Source: an uncultured Elusimicrobiales bacterium (lineage in GTDB: Bacteria; Elusimicrobiota; Elusimicrobia; Elusimicrobiales; Elusimicrobiaceae). Taken from it: a DNA stretch of 33,272 nt. The notes beneath the pieces were generated by a model that was not told the DNA's origin, did no database searches, and saw nothing but the letters and a program-made list of their open reading frames with translations. Numbering within the stretch: the stretch's first letter is position 1; every line of letters starts with the position of its first letter. Positions 15,292-23,637 of this stretch are shown here, one piece after another. Where the stretch lies: the NCBI GenBank assembly GCA_944324685.1, contig CALUXG010000011.1, forward strand, positions 1 through 33,272, given 5' to 3'. Made by a program: the position numbers and the translations under genes.

Positions 15292-15323
15292 TCCCCGTGT
15301 TGTTTGACAGCACGGGGATTTTT
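15292..15323 (+). terminator. Rho-independent terminator after the TPR gene
   Basis: An 8-bp stem TCCCCGTG / CACGGGGA (15292-15299 and 15311-15318) with an 11-nt loop is followed by TTTTT, 11 nt after the stop codon. Confidence 0.88.
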
Positions 15324-15343
15324 ATGGCGCAATGAGGTTTTTG

Positions 15344-15356
15344 TAAAATATACACT
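15344..15356 (+). promoter_or_regulatory. -10 box for a leaderless dedA transcript
   Basis: TAAAAT (15344-15349) ends 7 nt before the DedA ATG, with TTTATG 17 nt further upstream as a poor -35. No Shine-Dalgarno is present. Confidence 0.4.
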
Positions 15357-16016
15357 ATGGAATTTTTAGCTCAAGTTTGGGATATTTTTTTGCATTTGGA
15401 CATACACTTAAATGCATGGGCCGGCACGCTGGGGCCGTGGCTGTATGTGGTGCTGTTTGCGGTGGTGTTCTGTGAAACGGGGTTGGTCGTTACGCCTTTT
15501 CTGCCCGGGGATTCTTTGCTTTTTGCGGCGGGGGCTTTGGCTTCTCGTGTCGGAAGCCCTATTGATTTGTGGGTATTGATTCCCGTCATTTTTGCGGCGG
15601 CGGTCATTGGAGACAGCGTAAATTATGAAATAGGTAAATGGCTGGGACCTAAAGTCTTTACGCGAAAAGACAGCTGGCTGCTGAATCAAGATCATCTGCA
15701 TAAAGCTCATGCCTTTTATGAAAAATACGGAGGCAAGACGATTATTTTGGCACGCTTTATTCCCATTATACGTACTTTTGCGCCGTTTGTGGCGGGTATT
15801 GGCAAAATGACGTATTTTCATTTTATTTCTTATAACATTATCGGGGCGGCTTTATGGGTTTTACTGTTCTGTTTGGGCGGATATTGGTTTGCCGATTTGC
15901 CGTTGGTGCAAAATCACTTTCACTATGTGATTGTGGCGATCATCGTCATTTCCGTTCTGCCGGCAGTGTATGAGGTTTGGGCCGAGCGGCGTAAAAATAA
16001 GAGCAAGCGGCGCTGA
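15357..16016 (+). CDS. DedA family membrane protein
   Basis: This 219-residue integral membrane protein has the DedA/VTT signature: an E-x-G segment (FCETGLVVTPFLPGDSLLF, residues about 40-58), then NYEIGKWLGPKVF, FYEKYGGKTIILARFIPIIRTFAPFVAGIGKM with the conserved R/P cluster, and a final GGYWF segment. DedA proteins are half-transporter-like and in several bacteria flip undecaprenyl phosphate or phosphatidylethanolamine, or support envelope homeostasis. It is flanked by its own promoter-like box and a terminator, so it is probably monocistronic. There is no ribosome binding site. Confidence 0.92.
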   Translation: MEFLAQVWDIFLHLDIHLNAWAGTLGPWLYVVLFAVVFCETGLVVTPFLPGDSLLFAAGALASRVGSPIDLWVLIPVIFAAAVIGDSVNYEIGKWLGPKVFTRKDSWLLNQDHLHKAHAFYEKYGGKTIILARFIPIIRTFAPFVAGIGKMTYFHFISYNIIGAALWVLLFCLGGYWFADLPLVQNHFHYVIVAIIVISVLPAVYEVWAERRKNKSKRR

Positions 16017-16039
16017 CTTTTGCCGATACGTTTTTCTGT

Positions 16040-16075
16040 TCCGCCCACGGAGTCAAGCCGTGGGCGGACTTTTTT
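16040..16075 (+). terminator. Rho-independent terminator after dedA
   Basis: A perfect 11-bp stem TCCGCCCACGG / CCGTGGGCGGA (16040-16050, 16058-16068) with loop AGTCAAG is followed by a T run, between convergent dedA and the GH3 gene. Confidence 0.9.
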
Positions 16076-16084
16076 CAGCGGAAG

Positions 16085-17731
16085 TTATTTTTCTTTCGGC
16101 AAATCTACCGGCAGATGTCCTTGCGGTTTGATGTTTCCCAAAATGATGTTGGCAGCCGTTTGCAGCACATATCTGTTCAAACCGTATGTGGCCAAGACGG
16201 TGTCCGCCTCCGGATAACTGGGAATATCATAAGGACTCATGGTGGAAATGAACACATTGTTCGGATGTTGCTCAAATAGGGCATGAATGGTGTTCTTTTG
16301 ATTAATGTTGGTGCGGTCTGCCCATTGCAGACTGGTAACCACCAACAGATCCGCTCCTTGGGCGCATTCTTTGGCGCGGCGGGCGTCTACGGCTCGGGGA
16401 GTCATGGCGGCATTGTAGCTGCGTATATGCCAGCCTTTTTCCAAAAAAGGTTTTGAAAAACTCATCAGTTGGTCCGCAAAGCGAGACGGGGCGAAAAAGA
16501 CGGCGCATACGATGGGCTTGTCTCCGTCGCTTTCCTGAGGGTGAAAGGGCAGCAGTTGCTTGCGGTCGCGCACCAGCGTAACAGCTTGGTCGCTTATTTT
16601 TTCCAACTCGGCTTGATAAGCTTTGTCTATAGGCTGCGGCGTGGGCAGCGGACCGTTGAGCAAGCCTAAATCTTTTTTTAGTTCAAATATTTTTTTTGCC
16701 GAATCTTCCACCTTTTGGCGCAGGGCCGCATTGGCGGTCACTTGTTTGTAAATACGGTTAAATGTTGTTTGCGGTTTAATATAACGTCCCAGTAAAATTA
16801 AATCCGAACCCGCGTCCAGTGCGCGTACGGCGCAATCGGCAATAGTGCAAAACGTGGTGGCAGCTTTCATGTCCAAACTGTCGGTAACGATTAACCCCTC
16901 AAATCCCAGCTGTGTACGCAACAAGTCCTGCAAAATGGGCCGCGAGAATGTGGCTATATTTTTATTGTCCAGCGCCGGATACAAAATATGGCTGGTCATG
17001 ACGCCTTGTACGCCGTGGCGGACGGCTTGCGCAAAAGGAGCGATGTGTATTTGCCGCAGTTCTTTGTCCGAAGCTTGTACAGTGGGTACTTGATAATGGG
17101 AGTCTACGGATGTGTCGCCGTGTCCCGGGAAATGTTTGACTACGCTGACGATGCCTGCCGCTTTGAAACCGTTCATGAGGGACAGTCCCATTTTAGTTAC
17201 GTTGGCCGGATCGGAACCGAAAGAACGCACGCCGATAATGGGGTTGTTTGGGTTGCTGTTGACGTCCAAGACCGGAGAAAAGTTTATATGCACGCCGGCG
17301 CGGCGCAATTCCTGCCCCGCCAGATAGGCTATGGCGGCGGCGCTTTCTTCACTGGCGGAAGCCGCCAGCATCATGTTGGTGGGCAAATAGTCAAAGCCCA
17401 GCGTGATGGGCGTATAAACGGTGCCTCCTTCATAGTCAATGGAAATAAGCAAAGGTATTTTGTGCGGGCTTTTTTGCGCCCAATTTTGCAGTTTTTGTAT
17501 TAATTGGCGCGTTTGTTCCAGCGAATAGTTGCCCCACTGAATGAGTACGCCCCCCACCAATCCTTTTTCTATGATGGGACGAAAAATTTCCGCGCTGTCC
17601 ACATCGGCAAATACCACCAGCGTCTGCCCCAGTTTTTCCTGCGGGGACAAGTCTTCAAAATGCGTTGCCGCCGCTTGCGCCATGGCACAAGCCAACAAAC
17701 ATGTCAGGCAAAATAAGCTTTTTTTAATCAT
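16085..17731 (-). CDS. Exported GH3 beta-N-acetylhexosaminidase (NagZ-like)
   Basis: This 548-residue protein has a signal peptide (about residues 1-22, ending AQAAA) and a GH3 catalytic domain. The NagZ-type signature KHFPGHGDTSVDSH (199-212) carries the Asp/His general acid-base dyad, and VTDSLDM holds the expected nucleophile D284. A second alpha/beta domain (about 375-548) follows, as in two-domain NagZ homologues of Bacillus type. Such enzymes release GlcNAc from muropeptides or sugar chains. Export suggests periplasmic peptidoglycan turnover or chitobiose use. The start overlaps the end of the upstream phosphoesterase gene by 8 nt (ATGATTAA), so they are translationally coupled. Confidence 0.92.
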   Translation of the reverse strand: MIKKSLFCLTCLLACAMAQAAATHFEDLSPQEKLGQTLVVFADVDSAEIFRPIIEKGLVGGVLIQWGNYSLEQTRQLIQKLQNWAQKSPHKIPLLISIDYEGGTVYTPITLGFDYLPTNMMLAASASEESAAAIAYLAGQELRRAGVHINFSPVLDVNSNPNNPIIGVRSFGSDPANVTKMGLSLMNGFKAAGIVSVVKHFPGHGDTSVDSHYQVPTVQASDKELRQIHIAPFAQAVRHGVQGVMTSHILYPALDNKNIATFSRPILQDLLRTQLGFEGLIVTDSLDMKAATTFCTIADCAVRALDAGSDLILLGRYIKPQTTFNRIYKQVTANAALRQKVEDSAKKIFELKKDLGLLNGPLPTPQPIDKAYQAELEKISDQAVTLVRDRKQLLPFHPQESDGDKPIVCAVFFAPSRFADQLMSFSKPFLEKGWHIRSYNAAMTPRAVDARRAKECAQGADLLVVTSLQWADRTNINQKNTIHALFEQHPNNVFISTMSPYDIPSYPEADTVLATYGLNRYVLQTAANIILGNIKPQGHLPVDLPKEK

Positions 17732-18809
17732 GGCCTTTTAGATGCAGCAAAGGTATTTCCGCTGGAGCCAAAAAGCGCAGCGGCACGCCCCAGTAGAACA
17801 TGCCGGAAGTAACATAGATGCGGGATTCCGGTCCGGTTTGATACATTCCGTATACATAGGGATAAACGCGTTTGACGAAGAAGTTAAAGGGGAATATTTG
17901 GCCGTTGTGCGTGTGTCCGCTCAGCATAAGCGGGATATGGTGTTTGGCGGCGGTTTCGGTTAAAAGCGGCTGATGGCTTAGTAAAATGCGTGTGCGCGCC
18001 GGATCGGTTTTGGCCAGCCAGCTGTCCAGTTCTTGTTCCGTGATGCGAGCGGTGCGTATATCATTGATTCCTATCAGCTGTATGCCGTTTGGCAGTGTAA
18101 GAATCTCATTATTCAGTCGCCGTATTCCCGCCATCTTAAAAAAATCTGCCGACTGGTCATATCCCGTGTAATATTCATGATTTCCGAATACGCCGAAAGA
18201 GCCGTATTTGGTTTGGAAGTCAGCCAGCGCCTGTGCATATTTTTCTCGGTGCATGCCGTATTCGAACAAATCTCCCAGCACAAACAGCGCATCGGGATGG
18301 TGTTCTTTCAGCCGAGCCAATGCTTTTTCAAACCGCGCCAGCGGTACGCCTATGCCCAGATGGCTGTCCGAAATAACGGCTATGGTCATTTCCGGAGCGC
18401 CGGAGAGAGCGATGTCAATATGTTTTATTTTCGGCTGGCGCAATCCGCCGTACACGGCCATGCAGGCAATGGCCGCCATGCACAGTAAACTTAATGGTCC
18501 CAGCAGGGGTTTGGCGTGCAGGTGAAACAGTTGGCAAATGGCTTGTATGATGGCAAAAGCCATGAGGGCGAAAAAAAGGATGAATACCAGTCCGGCGTAT
18601 GTATAGGCCAAATAATACGCGATGCTTTCCAACGTGCCGTAATGCGTGCGCGTATACGCCATGCACAGCCGCATGCCCGTCGTCAGCATGAGGGGCAACA
18701 GTACGGCGGGTATTTTCCAACCGATAGATGGAAAAAGAAAATAAAACCACAGGCCTATGCCAACCTGCATAAAAAGTAAAATCAAACTGGCAAAAACAAA
18801 AAAACTCAT
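17724..18809 (-). CDS. Membrane-anchored metallophosphoesterase (YkuE/YaeI-like)
   Basis: This 361-residue protein has about four N-terminal membrane segments (residues 4-122) followed by a calcineurin-like phosphoesterase domain. Metal-site motifs are D148-S-H150, GD180, GNH (209-211) and GHTH (298-301). The second motif reads GDLFE where GDxxD is usual, a conservative change. Relatives include YkuE and YaeI, the latter an enzyme acting on lipid-linked phosphates such as UDP-diacylglucosamine. The catalytic domain side of the membrane is not certain. AGGA precedes the start. The GH3 gene follows with an overlap, pointing to a shared envelope role. Confidence 0.88.
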   Translation of the reverse strand: MSFFVFASLILLFMQVGIGLWFYFLFPSIGWKIPAVLLPLMLTTGMRLCMAYTRTHYGTLESIAYYLAYTYAGLVFILFFALMAFAIIQAICQLFHLHAKPLLGPLSLLCMAAIACMAVYGGLRQPKIKHIDIALSGAPEMTIAVISDSHLGIGVPLARFEKALARLKEHHPDALFVLGDLFEYGMHREKYAQALADFQTKYGSFGVFGNHEYYTGYDQSADFFKMAGIRRLNNEILTLPNGIQLIGINDIRTARITEQELDSWLAKTDPARTRILLSHQPLLTETAAKHHIPLMLSGHTHNGQIFPFNFFVKRVYPYVYGMYQTGPESRIYVTSGMFYWGVPLRFLAPAEIPLLHLKGHD

Positions 18810-18882
18810 CTGTTGTTCCTGATATAAAATTTCCGCATTTGTCCGTACAAGGTGACGGAATATTCTTCCCTTTTTATCTATT

Positions 18883-18911
18883 TTAAAAAATTTTGCATAA
18901 ATAAGTATAAT
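18883..18911 (+). promoter_or_regulatory. Probable gltX promoter
   Basis: TATAAT at 18906-18911 is preceded, after a 17-nt spacer, by TTAAAA (4 of 6 matches to the -35 consensus), giving a leader of about 45 nt with a normal AAGGAAG ribosome site. Confidence 0.5.
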
Positions 18912-18960
18912 ATATTCTGGAAGTAACTAAATTTTAACGTTTACAAAGGAAGATGCCAAG

Positions 18961-20424
18961 ATGACAGTCAGAGTCAGGTTTGCCCCTTCGCCCACGGGGT
19001 TTTTGCATATTGGGGGCGTGCGCACGGCGCTTTTTAATTATCTTTTTGCCAAAAAGAATAAAGGCGTTTTTTTGCTTCGTATTGAAGATACGGACGAAGA
19101 ACGCAGCACACAGGCTTCCACCGACGCCATTTTTGAGGGCATGCAGTGGATGAAACTGAATTGGGACGAAGGTCCGATGCCTGACGGTACGACTAAGGGT
19201 CCCGACGCTCCTTATTATCAAGCGCAGCGGGCGGATTTAGGCATTTACAAAAAATATATTGACCAGCTTATTGCGGAAGGAAAAGCCTACAAATGCTATT
19301 GTACGGAAGAAGAATTGGAGGCTAACCGTCAAAAATGTCTGGCTGAGCACCGTCCTCCAAAATACAGCGGAAAATGCCGCGATTTGACGCCTGAACAACA
19401 AAAAGAGTTGGAAGCGCAGGGACGCAAGTACGTCATTCGCTTCCGCATGCCCCAACAGGGGGATGTGGAGTGGGACGATATGATCCGCGGTCATGTCAAA
19501 TTTGCCAGCAAAGATTTATATGATTTGGTCATCCAAAAAACCAGCGGTTATCCGACTTATAACTTTGCGGTGGTGGTGGACGATCACCTCATGCGCATGA
19601 CGCACGTTATTCGCGGCGACGACCATATTTCCAATACGCCGGCGCAAATACAGATCTACCGCGCGCTGGGTTGGCAGGAACCCGTATTTGCCCATTTGTC
19701 CATGATTCACGGTCCCGACGGCAAAAAACTGTCCAAACGCCACGGAGCGACCAATGTGGTGGAATTTCGCAATATGGGCTATTTGCCCGAAGCGTTAAAA
19801 AATTATCTCGCGCTTTTAGGTTGGGCTACGCCGGATTCCCAGCAATTGTTTGCCGAAGGGGAATTGGAAGAAAAATTTGATATAGCCGGTTGCCAGCCCA
19901 GTCCCGCGGTCATGGATCCTGAAAAATTAAATTGGATGAACGGGGAATACATTCGGCAGACGCCCGTTTCCGTATTGACGGACTATGCCATGCCATTTAT
20001 TGAGAAAGCCGGCATAGATGTTTCCGGCGTCAGCCGCCAGCGTCTGGAAGGCATCGTGGGGTTGGAGCAGGAAAAATACAAACTGCTTACGGAAATACCC
20101 GATTTGATTCGCTTTTTCTTTGAAGAACCGGTGTTTGAACAGGAGGCGCTGGATAAAGTGTTTTCCAAATCGGAAGCAAAAGACGTTTTGGAAGGCATGA
20201 TAAAAACATACGGCGAATTGGAAGATTTTACGGAAGGCCCGCTGGAAGCGGCTGCCCGCGGTTTTGCCAAAGCCAATGGGTATAAAGCGGGTCAGGTATT
20301 TCATCCGGTTCGCGTAGCCGTGTCCGGCCGTACGCACGGCCCGACGCTGTTTAAGATGCTGGAATATATGGGAAAAGATACGGTGGTGCAGCGTTTGAAA
20401 AACGCTTTGCAGTACTGTAAATAA
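18961..20424 (+). CDS. gltX: Glutamate-tRNA ligase
   Basis: This 487-residue class I aminoacyl-tRNA synthetase charges tRNA(Glu), and possibly tRNA(Gln) if a GatCAB amidotransferase exists elsewhere. The HIGH-type motif is FAPSPTGFLHIGGVRTALFN near residues 6-25, and the KMSKS-type motif is KKLSKRHG near 257-264. Cysteines at CYCTEEELEANR indicate a zinc-binding SWIM-like segment typical of bacterial GluRS. A conserved VVVDDHLMRMTHVIRGDDHI precedes the KLSKR loop. An AAGGAAG ribosome binding site and a promoter are visible. A GYF-like membrane protein and pilT follow on the same strand without a clear terminator, so the three may share transcripts. Confidence 0.95.
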   Translation: MTVRVRFAPSPTGFLHIGGVRTALFNYLFAKKNKGVFLLRIEDTDEERSTQASTDAIFEGMQWMKLNWDEGPMPDGTTKGPDAPYYQAQRADLGIYKKYIDQLIAEGKAYKCYCTEEELEANRQKCLAEHRPPKYSGKCRDLTPEQQKELEAQGRKYVIRFRMPQQGDVEWDDMIRGHVKFASKDLYDLVIQKTSGYPTYNFAVVVDDHLMRMTHVIRGDDHISNTPAQIQIYRALGWQEPVFAHLSMIHGPDGKKLSKRHGATNVVEFRNMGYLPEALKNYLALLGWATPDSQQLFAEGELEEKFDIAGCQPSPAVMDPEKLNWMNGEYIRQTPVSVLTDYAMPFIEKAGIDVSGVSRQRLEGIVGLEQEKYKLLTEIPDLIRFFFEEPVFEQEALDKVFSKSEAKDVLEGMIKTYGELEDFTEGPLEAAARGFAKANGYKAGQVFHPVRVAVSGRTHGPTLFKMLEYMGKDTVVQRLKNALQYCK

Positions 20425-20432
20425 ACAACATC

Positions 20433-22172
20433 ATGAAATACTGTCTCTTTGACGGCGGAGATGTGGTAGGACCGTTTTCGGCGCAAGAACTGTTGTCTCG
20501 CGCGGGCTTCGGTGCGCATTGTTTGGTCTGCCCTCAAGAGCATAGTGAAGAAGAATCTTACTGGAAAGAAGCCCGTTTCTACGAGGATTTCGGTTTTTCC
20601 TCTTCCGCCGATGCAAAGCCGGCGCCGCCCGTGCAGGAATCTGCTCCACCGGTGGAAGGCTTTTTGAATGAAATGAATCACGCGGCGACGGAGTTTTCCG
20701 CCTTTACCGTACAGGAAAATGCGCTGCCGTCCGCTCCGGCTTCTACGTCAAATGTTCCGCCCACGCCGGCCGCTTCGGAGGCGGCGGACAAGGCTGAGCC
20801 GGTGCCGTCGTCTGTACAAGAGCAGGTCCCTGCCGATTCCAAGCCGGAAAAGAAAAATAAACTTTCTTCCATTTTGCTTAGAGCTTCCGAAGAAATGAAA
20901 CGCCAGCGCGTGGCGCGGGCGGCCGCTTCGGAAGCGGAAGAACAACAAAAAGCCAATGCCAAGACCTCCGTTCACCGTTCTTCTGTTTTGCCGTCTGAAC
21001 AAAAGGAGAATGAGATATCCGTTCCCGCGCAGTCTCCGCTTTCCGGCGATGATTCCAAATCTCAGGTTGTACAGCAGACCGTTTCCAAGCTCAGTCCGAT
21101 AGAGGAATATTTTGATACGATAAAAAGCGGCGATTTAGGACGCATTTTAGGGATTCCGGGGCCTAATGAGAATTCCGATTTGAATTTGGCGCGGGCCTTG
21201 GAAAGTCAATTTGAAAAAACCGATCCCGGTACGGGAAAACTGATGGATGAAGATCCGTTTGACGAGTTTACGCCCCAGCAGTCTCCCACCCAGTCGGGCC
21301 AAGAATTGTTGGACGAAATTTTGCCGGAAGAAGCGGACAAGAAAACCGAAGAAAATTTGAACCGTTCTTTGCCGGATTTGGAAGATGCGCAATCTTTGTC
21401 CGTAACCGGAGAAAAAAAAGCAAAGCCGTCCGAGGGGGCGGCGGATTCCGCCGCCGTACAGGAAGTGGTGGTCTCTGCACAGGCGGATGATGATCCGAAC
21501 GACAAAACCGTCAAAACCATTTTGGAAGGGAAGCTGAAAGTGGACACGCTCAGGCAGGAGATTCCCGAACCAATAAAAGAAGTGCCGCCGGAAACCGCAA
21601 ATCAGCCTCACAGCCACGCGGCGCAAATGGCGCGGGAATATACGAGACAGCATGCGCAAGAAGAAAGACAAAATAAATCCGGAGCTAAATTTCTCTTTTT
21701 AGGTTTGGGGGCAGTGGTGCTGCTGGCGGGCGCTTATTTGAACTGGGTTCATCAGTCCGCGGCGGACGAAACGGCTCCCTCCGTGTCGGATGCGGCGGTT
21801 GGCGCCGAGGCCGAACCGGCTCCGCAGCCGCAAGTGCCTGATGCCAAAGAAGTGCTGCGCGTGCAGCCGCCGGTTTCGGAGGTGGATCCTTTGGAATTGG
21901 CCAAACAAATTGTACAGAATTATCAGCTGGACAAAGGACGCGGCACGGTGGAACAATATTTGAATAAGCGCTACAGCAAGCAATTGCAGCAAGGTTATGC
22001 CGCCATGTGGTCCGCCGAACTGCTGCATAAAGATTCTTACGTGGTCAAATACCGTTTGGCCAAAACGCGCAAGGAGCCTATCGTTTATATATTTCAAGCG
22101 GATACGGCCAAAAAGAAATTGACCGGCGCGCTAAATAATATTACACTGGATTTAGTGGGAAAAATTAGTTGA
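20433..22172 (+). CDS. GYF-like domain membrane protein of unknown function upstream of pilT
   Basis: This 579-residue protein has four parts. An N-terminal domain (residues 1-50; YCLFDGGDVVGPFSAQEL, later YWKEA) resembles the GYF_2/DUF4339 fold, a peptide-binding module. A long acidic, Ala/Pro/Ser/Glu-rich disordered region follows (about 55-415). A single membrane helix lies at about 418-437 (FLFLGLGAVVLLAGAYLNWV). The C-terminal domain (about 475-579; LAKQIVQNYQLDKGRGTVEQ) may be folded outside the membrane. No ribosome binding site precedes ATG 20433, 8 nt after gltX, so coupling is possible. Adjacency to pilT suggests a role at the pilus base, which is inference. Confidence 0.8.
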   Translation: MKYCLFDGGDVVGPFSAQELLSRAGFGAHCLVCPQEHSEEESYWKEARFYEDFGFSSSADAKPAPPVQESAPPVEGFLNEMNHAATEFSAFTVQENALPSAPASTSNVPPTPAASEAADKAEPVPSSVQEQVPADSKPEKKNKLSSILLRASEEMKRQRVARAAASEAEEQQKANAKTSVHRSSVLPSEQKENEISVPAQSPLSGDDSKSQVVQQTVSKLSPIEEYFDTIKSGDLGRILGIPGPNENSDLNLARALESQFEKTDPGTGKLMDEDPFDEFTPQQSPTQSGQELLDEILPEEADKKTEENLNRSLPDLEDAQSLSVTGEKKAKPSEGAADSAAVQEVVVSAQADDDPNDKTVKTILEGKLKVDTLRQEIPEPIKEVPPETANQPHSHAAQMAREYTRQHAQEERQNKSGAKFLFLGLGAVVLLAGAYLNWVHQSAADETAPSVSDAAVGAEAEPAPQPQVPDAKEVLRVQPPVSEVDPLELAKQIVQNYQLDKGRGTVEQYLNKRYSKQLQQGYAAMWSAELLHKDSYVVKYRLAKTRKEPIVYIFQADTAKKKLTGALNNITLDLVGKIS

Positions 22173-22190
22173 TCAGGAGAGGGTTTACGT

Positions 22191-23270
22191 ATGATACTGA
22201 TGGATGATTTGTTCAAGCTCATGAAGGCCAAAAACGCTTCCGATATTCACTTGACGGTTGGGGTTCCTCCGGTCTTGCGTATTCAGGGCAAACTCTATGC
22301 CACGCAGTTTGAAACGCTGACGCCAGAAACGGCGCAAGCCCTGATTTATTCCATTATGACCGATGAACAACGTCAGCAGTTTGAAGATACACTGGAACTG
22401 GATTTTTCTTTCGGCATGAAAAGCTTGGGCCGTCTGCGCGTAAACGTCTACAAGCAAAAAGGCTGCGTCGCCGCGGCTTTGCGCTCCATTCCCAATGAAT
22501 TCAAAAGTTTTGAGGAGCTGGGTTTGCCTGCCGTCGTATACAACCTCATGAAGCTGAATAAAGGATTGGTGTTGGTTACCGGTGCGACGGGGTCCGGTAA
22601 GTCCACCTCTTTGGCCAGCATGATTAACTATTTGAATATGCACGAAAGCAATCATATCATCACCGTAGAAGATCCTATAGAGTTCGTGCATCCGCATAAA
22701 CGCAGTATCGTCAACCAGCGCGAAGTGGGCGCCGATACAAAATCCTTTCAGGCCGCATTAAAACACTTCCTGCGCGAAGACCCCGATATTATTCTGGTAG
22801 GCGAGTTGCGCGATATTGAAACGATTGAAGCCTGTTTGACTTTGGCCGAAACCGGCCACTTGGTATTTGCCACGCTGCATACCAATGACGCCATTCAGTC
22901 CATTAACCGTATTATAGACGTATTTCCCGCCAACCAACAGCCACAGGTGCGTACACAGCTTTCTTTCGTGCTGGAGGCTATTATCTCCCAGCAGTTGCTG
23001 CAGGGCGTAGACGGCAAACGCGTGATGGCGGCCGAGGTGTTGATTGCCAACTCCGCCGTACGCAACCTTATCCGCGACGGTAAGGCCGAACAAATTATGA
23101 GTACCATGCAGACCAATGCCAGCATGGGTATGGTAACGATGAACCAGACCTTGGGCGATCTGTATATACAGAAAAAAATTACGTTCCAAGAAGCTATATT
23201 GCACTCCAGCGATCCGTCCGGTTTGAAAGGATATTTGCAACAAAAAACAGGTCAGACAACCTTTAAGTAA
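22191..23270 (+). CDS. pilT: Type IV pilus retraction ATPase
   Basis: This 359-residue hexameric secretion-type ATPase drives pilus disassembly and retraction at the inner membrane. Visible are an N-terminal KNASDIHLTVGVPP domain, Walker A GATGSGKST (near 130-138), the Asp box ITVEDPIEF, Walker B DIILVGELRD, the His box TGHLVFATLHTN and the PilT-specific AVRNLIRDGKAEQI, which matches the AIRNLIRE motif needed for retraction. The length is normal. AGGAGAGGG lies 8-11 nt before ATG 22191; ATG 22200 is an alternative. No other pilus assembly gene is nearby, but four prepilin genes are in the window. Confidence 0.96.
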   Translation: MILMDDLFKLMKAKNASDIHLTVGVPPVLRIQGKLYATQFETLTPETAQALIYSIMTDEQRQQFEDTLELDFSFGMKSLGRLRVNVYKQKGCVAAALRSIPNEFKSFEELGLPAVVYNLMKLNKGLVLVTGATGSGKSTSLASMINYLNMHESNHIITVEDPIEFVHPHKRSIVNQREVGADTKSFQAALKHFLREDPDIILVGELRDIETIEACLTLAETGHLVFATLHTNDAIQSINRIIDVFPANQQPQVRTQLSFVLEAIISQQLLQGVDGKRVMAAEVLIANSAVRNLIRDGKAEQIMSTMQTNASMGMVTMNQTLGDLYIQKKITFQEAILHSSDPSGLKGYLQQKTGQTTFK

Positions 23271-23637
23271 AACAGCGTCGGGGTTGTTGCCATAAAATCT
23301 GACAGATTTTTTGTTTCGGATTATTTCGCTCCGCCTTTGGCTTGTTGACGTACTGTTGTGCACAGGCCAAACCGGCGGGGCGATTTATTTATAACGGCGG
23401 ATACATTTGGGCAGGCGGCATGAGAAATACATTTCTTTTCTAAAGCAATAATACATATAAGCATACATGGACGGCGCCGAGAGATAAAATAGCGCTGTTG
23501 CATAGGACAAAAACAGCTCTGTTTTCTTACAGCCTGCCTCGTCATTGTCCGGAAGACTCAGCCGATCATCTCAGTCTTATAAAAAGTGAATACGGCGCGG
23601 ATATTCGGCGAAGTCCGTTTTCCCGAGGGGGGAGGAT
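23271..23637. other. Intergenic region between convergent pilT and uvrC
   Basis: These 367 nt hold a weak terminator-like palindrome after pilT (AAAATCTG/CAGATTTT around 23293-23312, followed by T). Near 23463-23505, ATACATGG, GCTGTT and ATAGGA occur in the same order as in the prepilin A/D leader, perhaps a decayed cassette. I see no gene. Confidence 0.35.

Noticed and set aside
20678-21671. Minus-strand frames opposite the GYF-like protein
   Set aside because: Shadows caused by the Ala/Glu/Ser-rich low-complexity coding of the plus strand.
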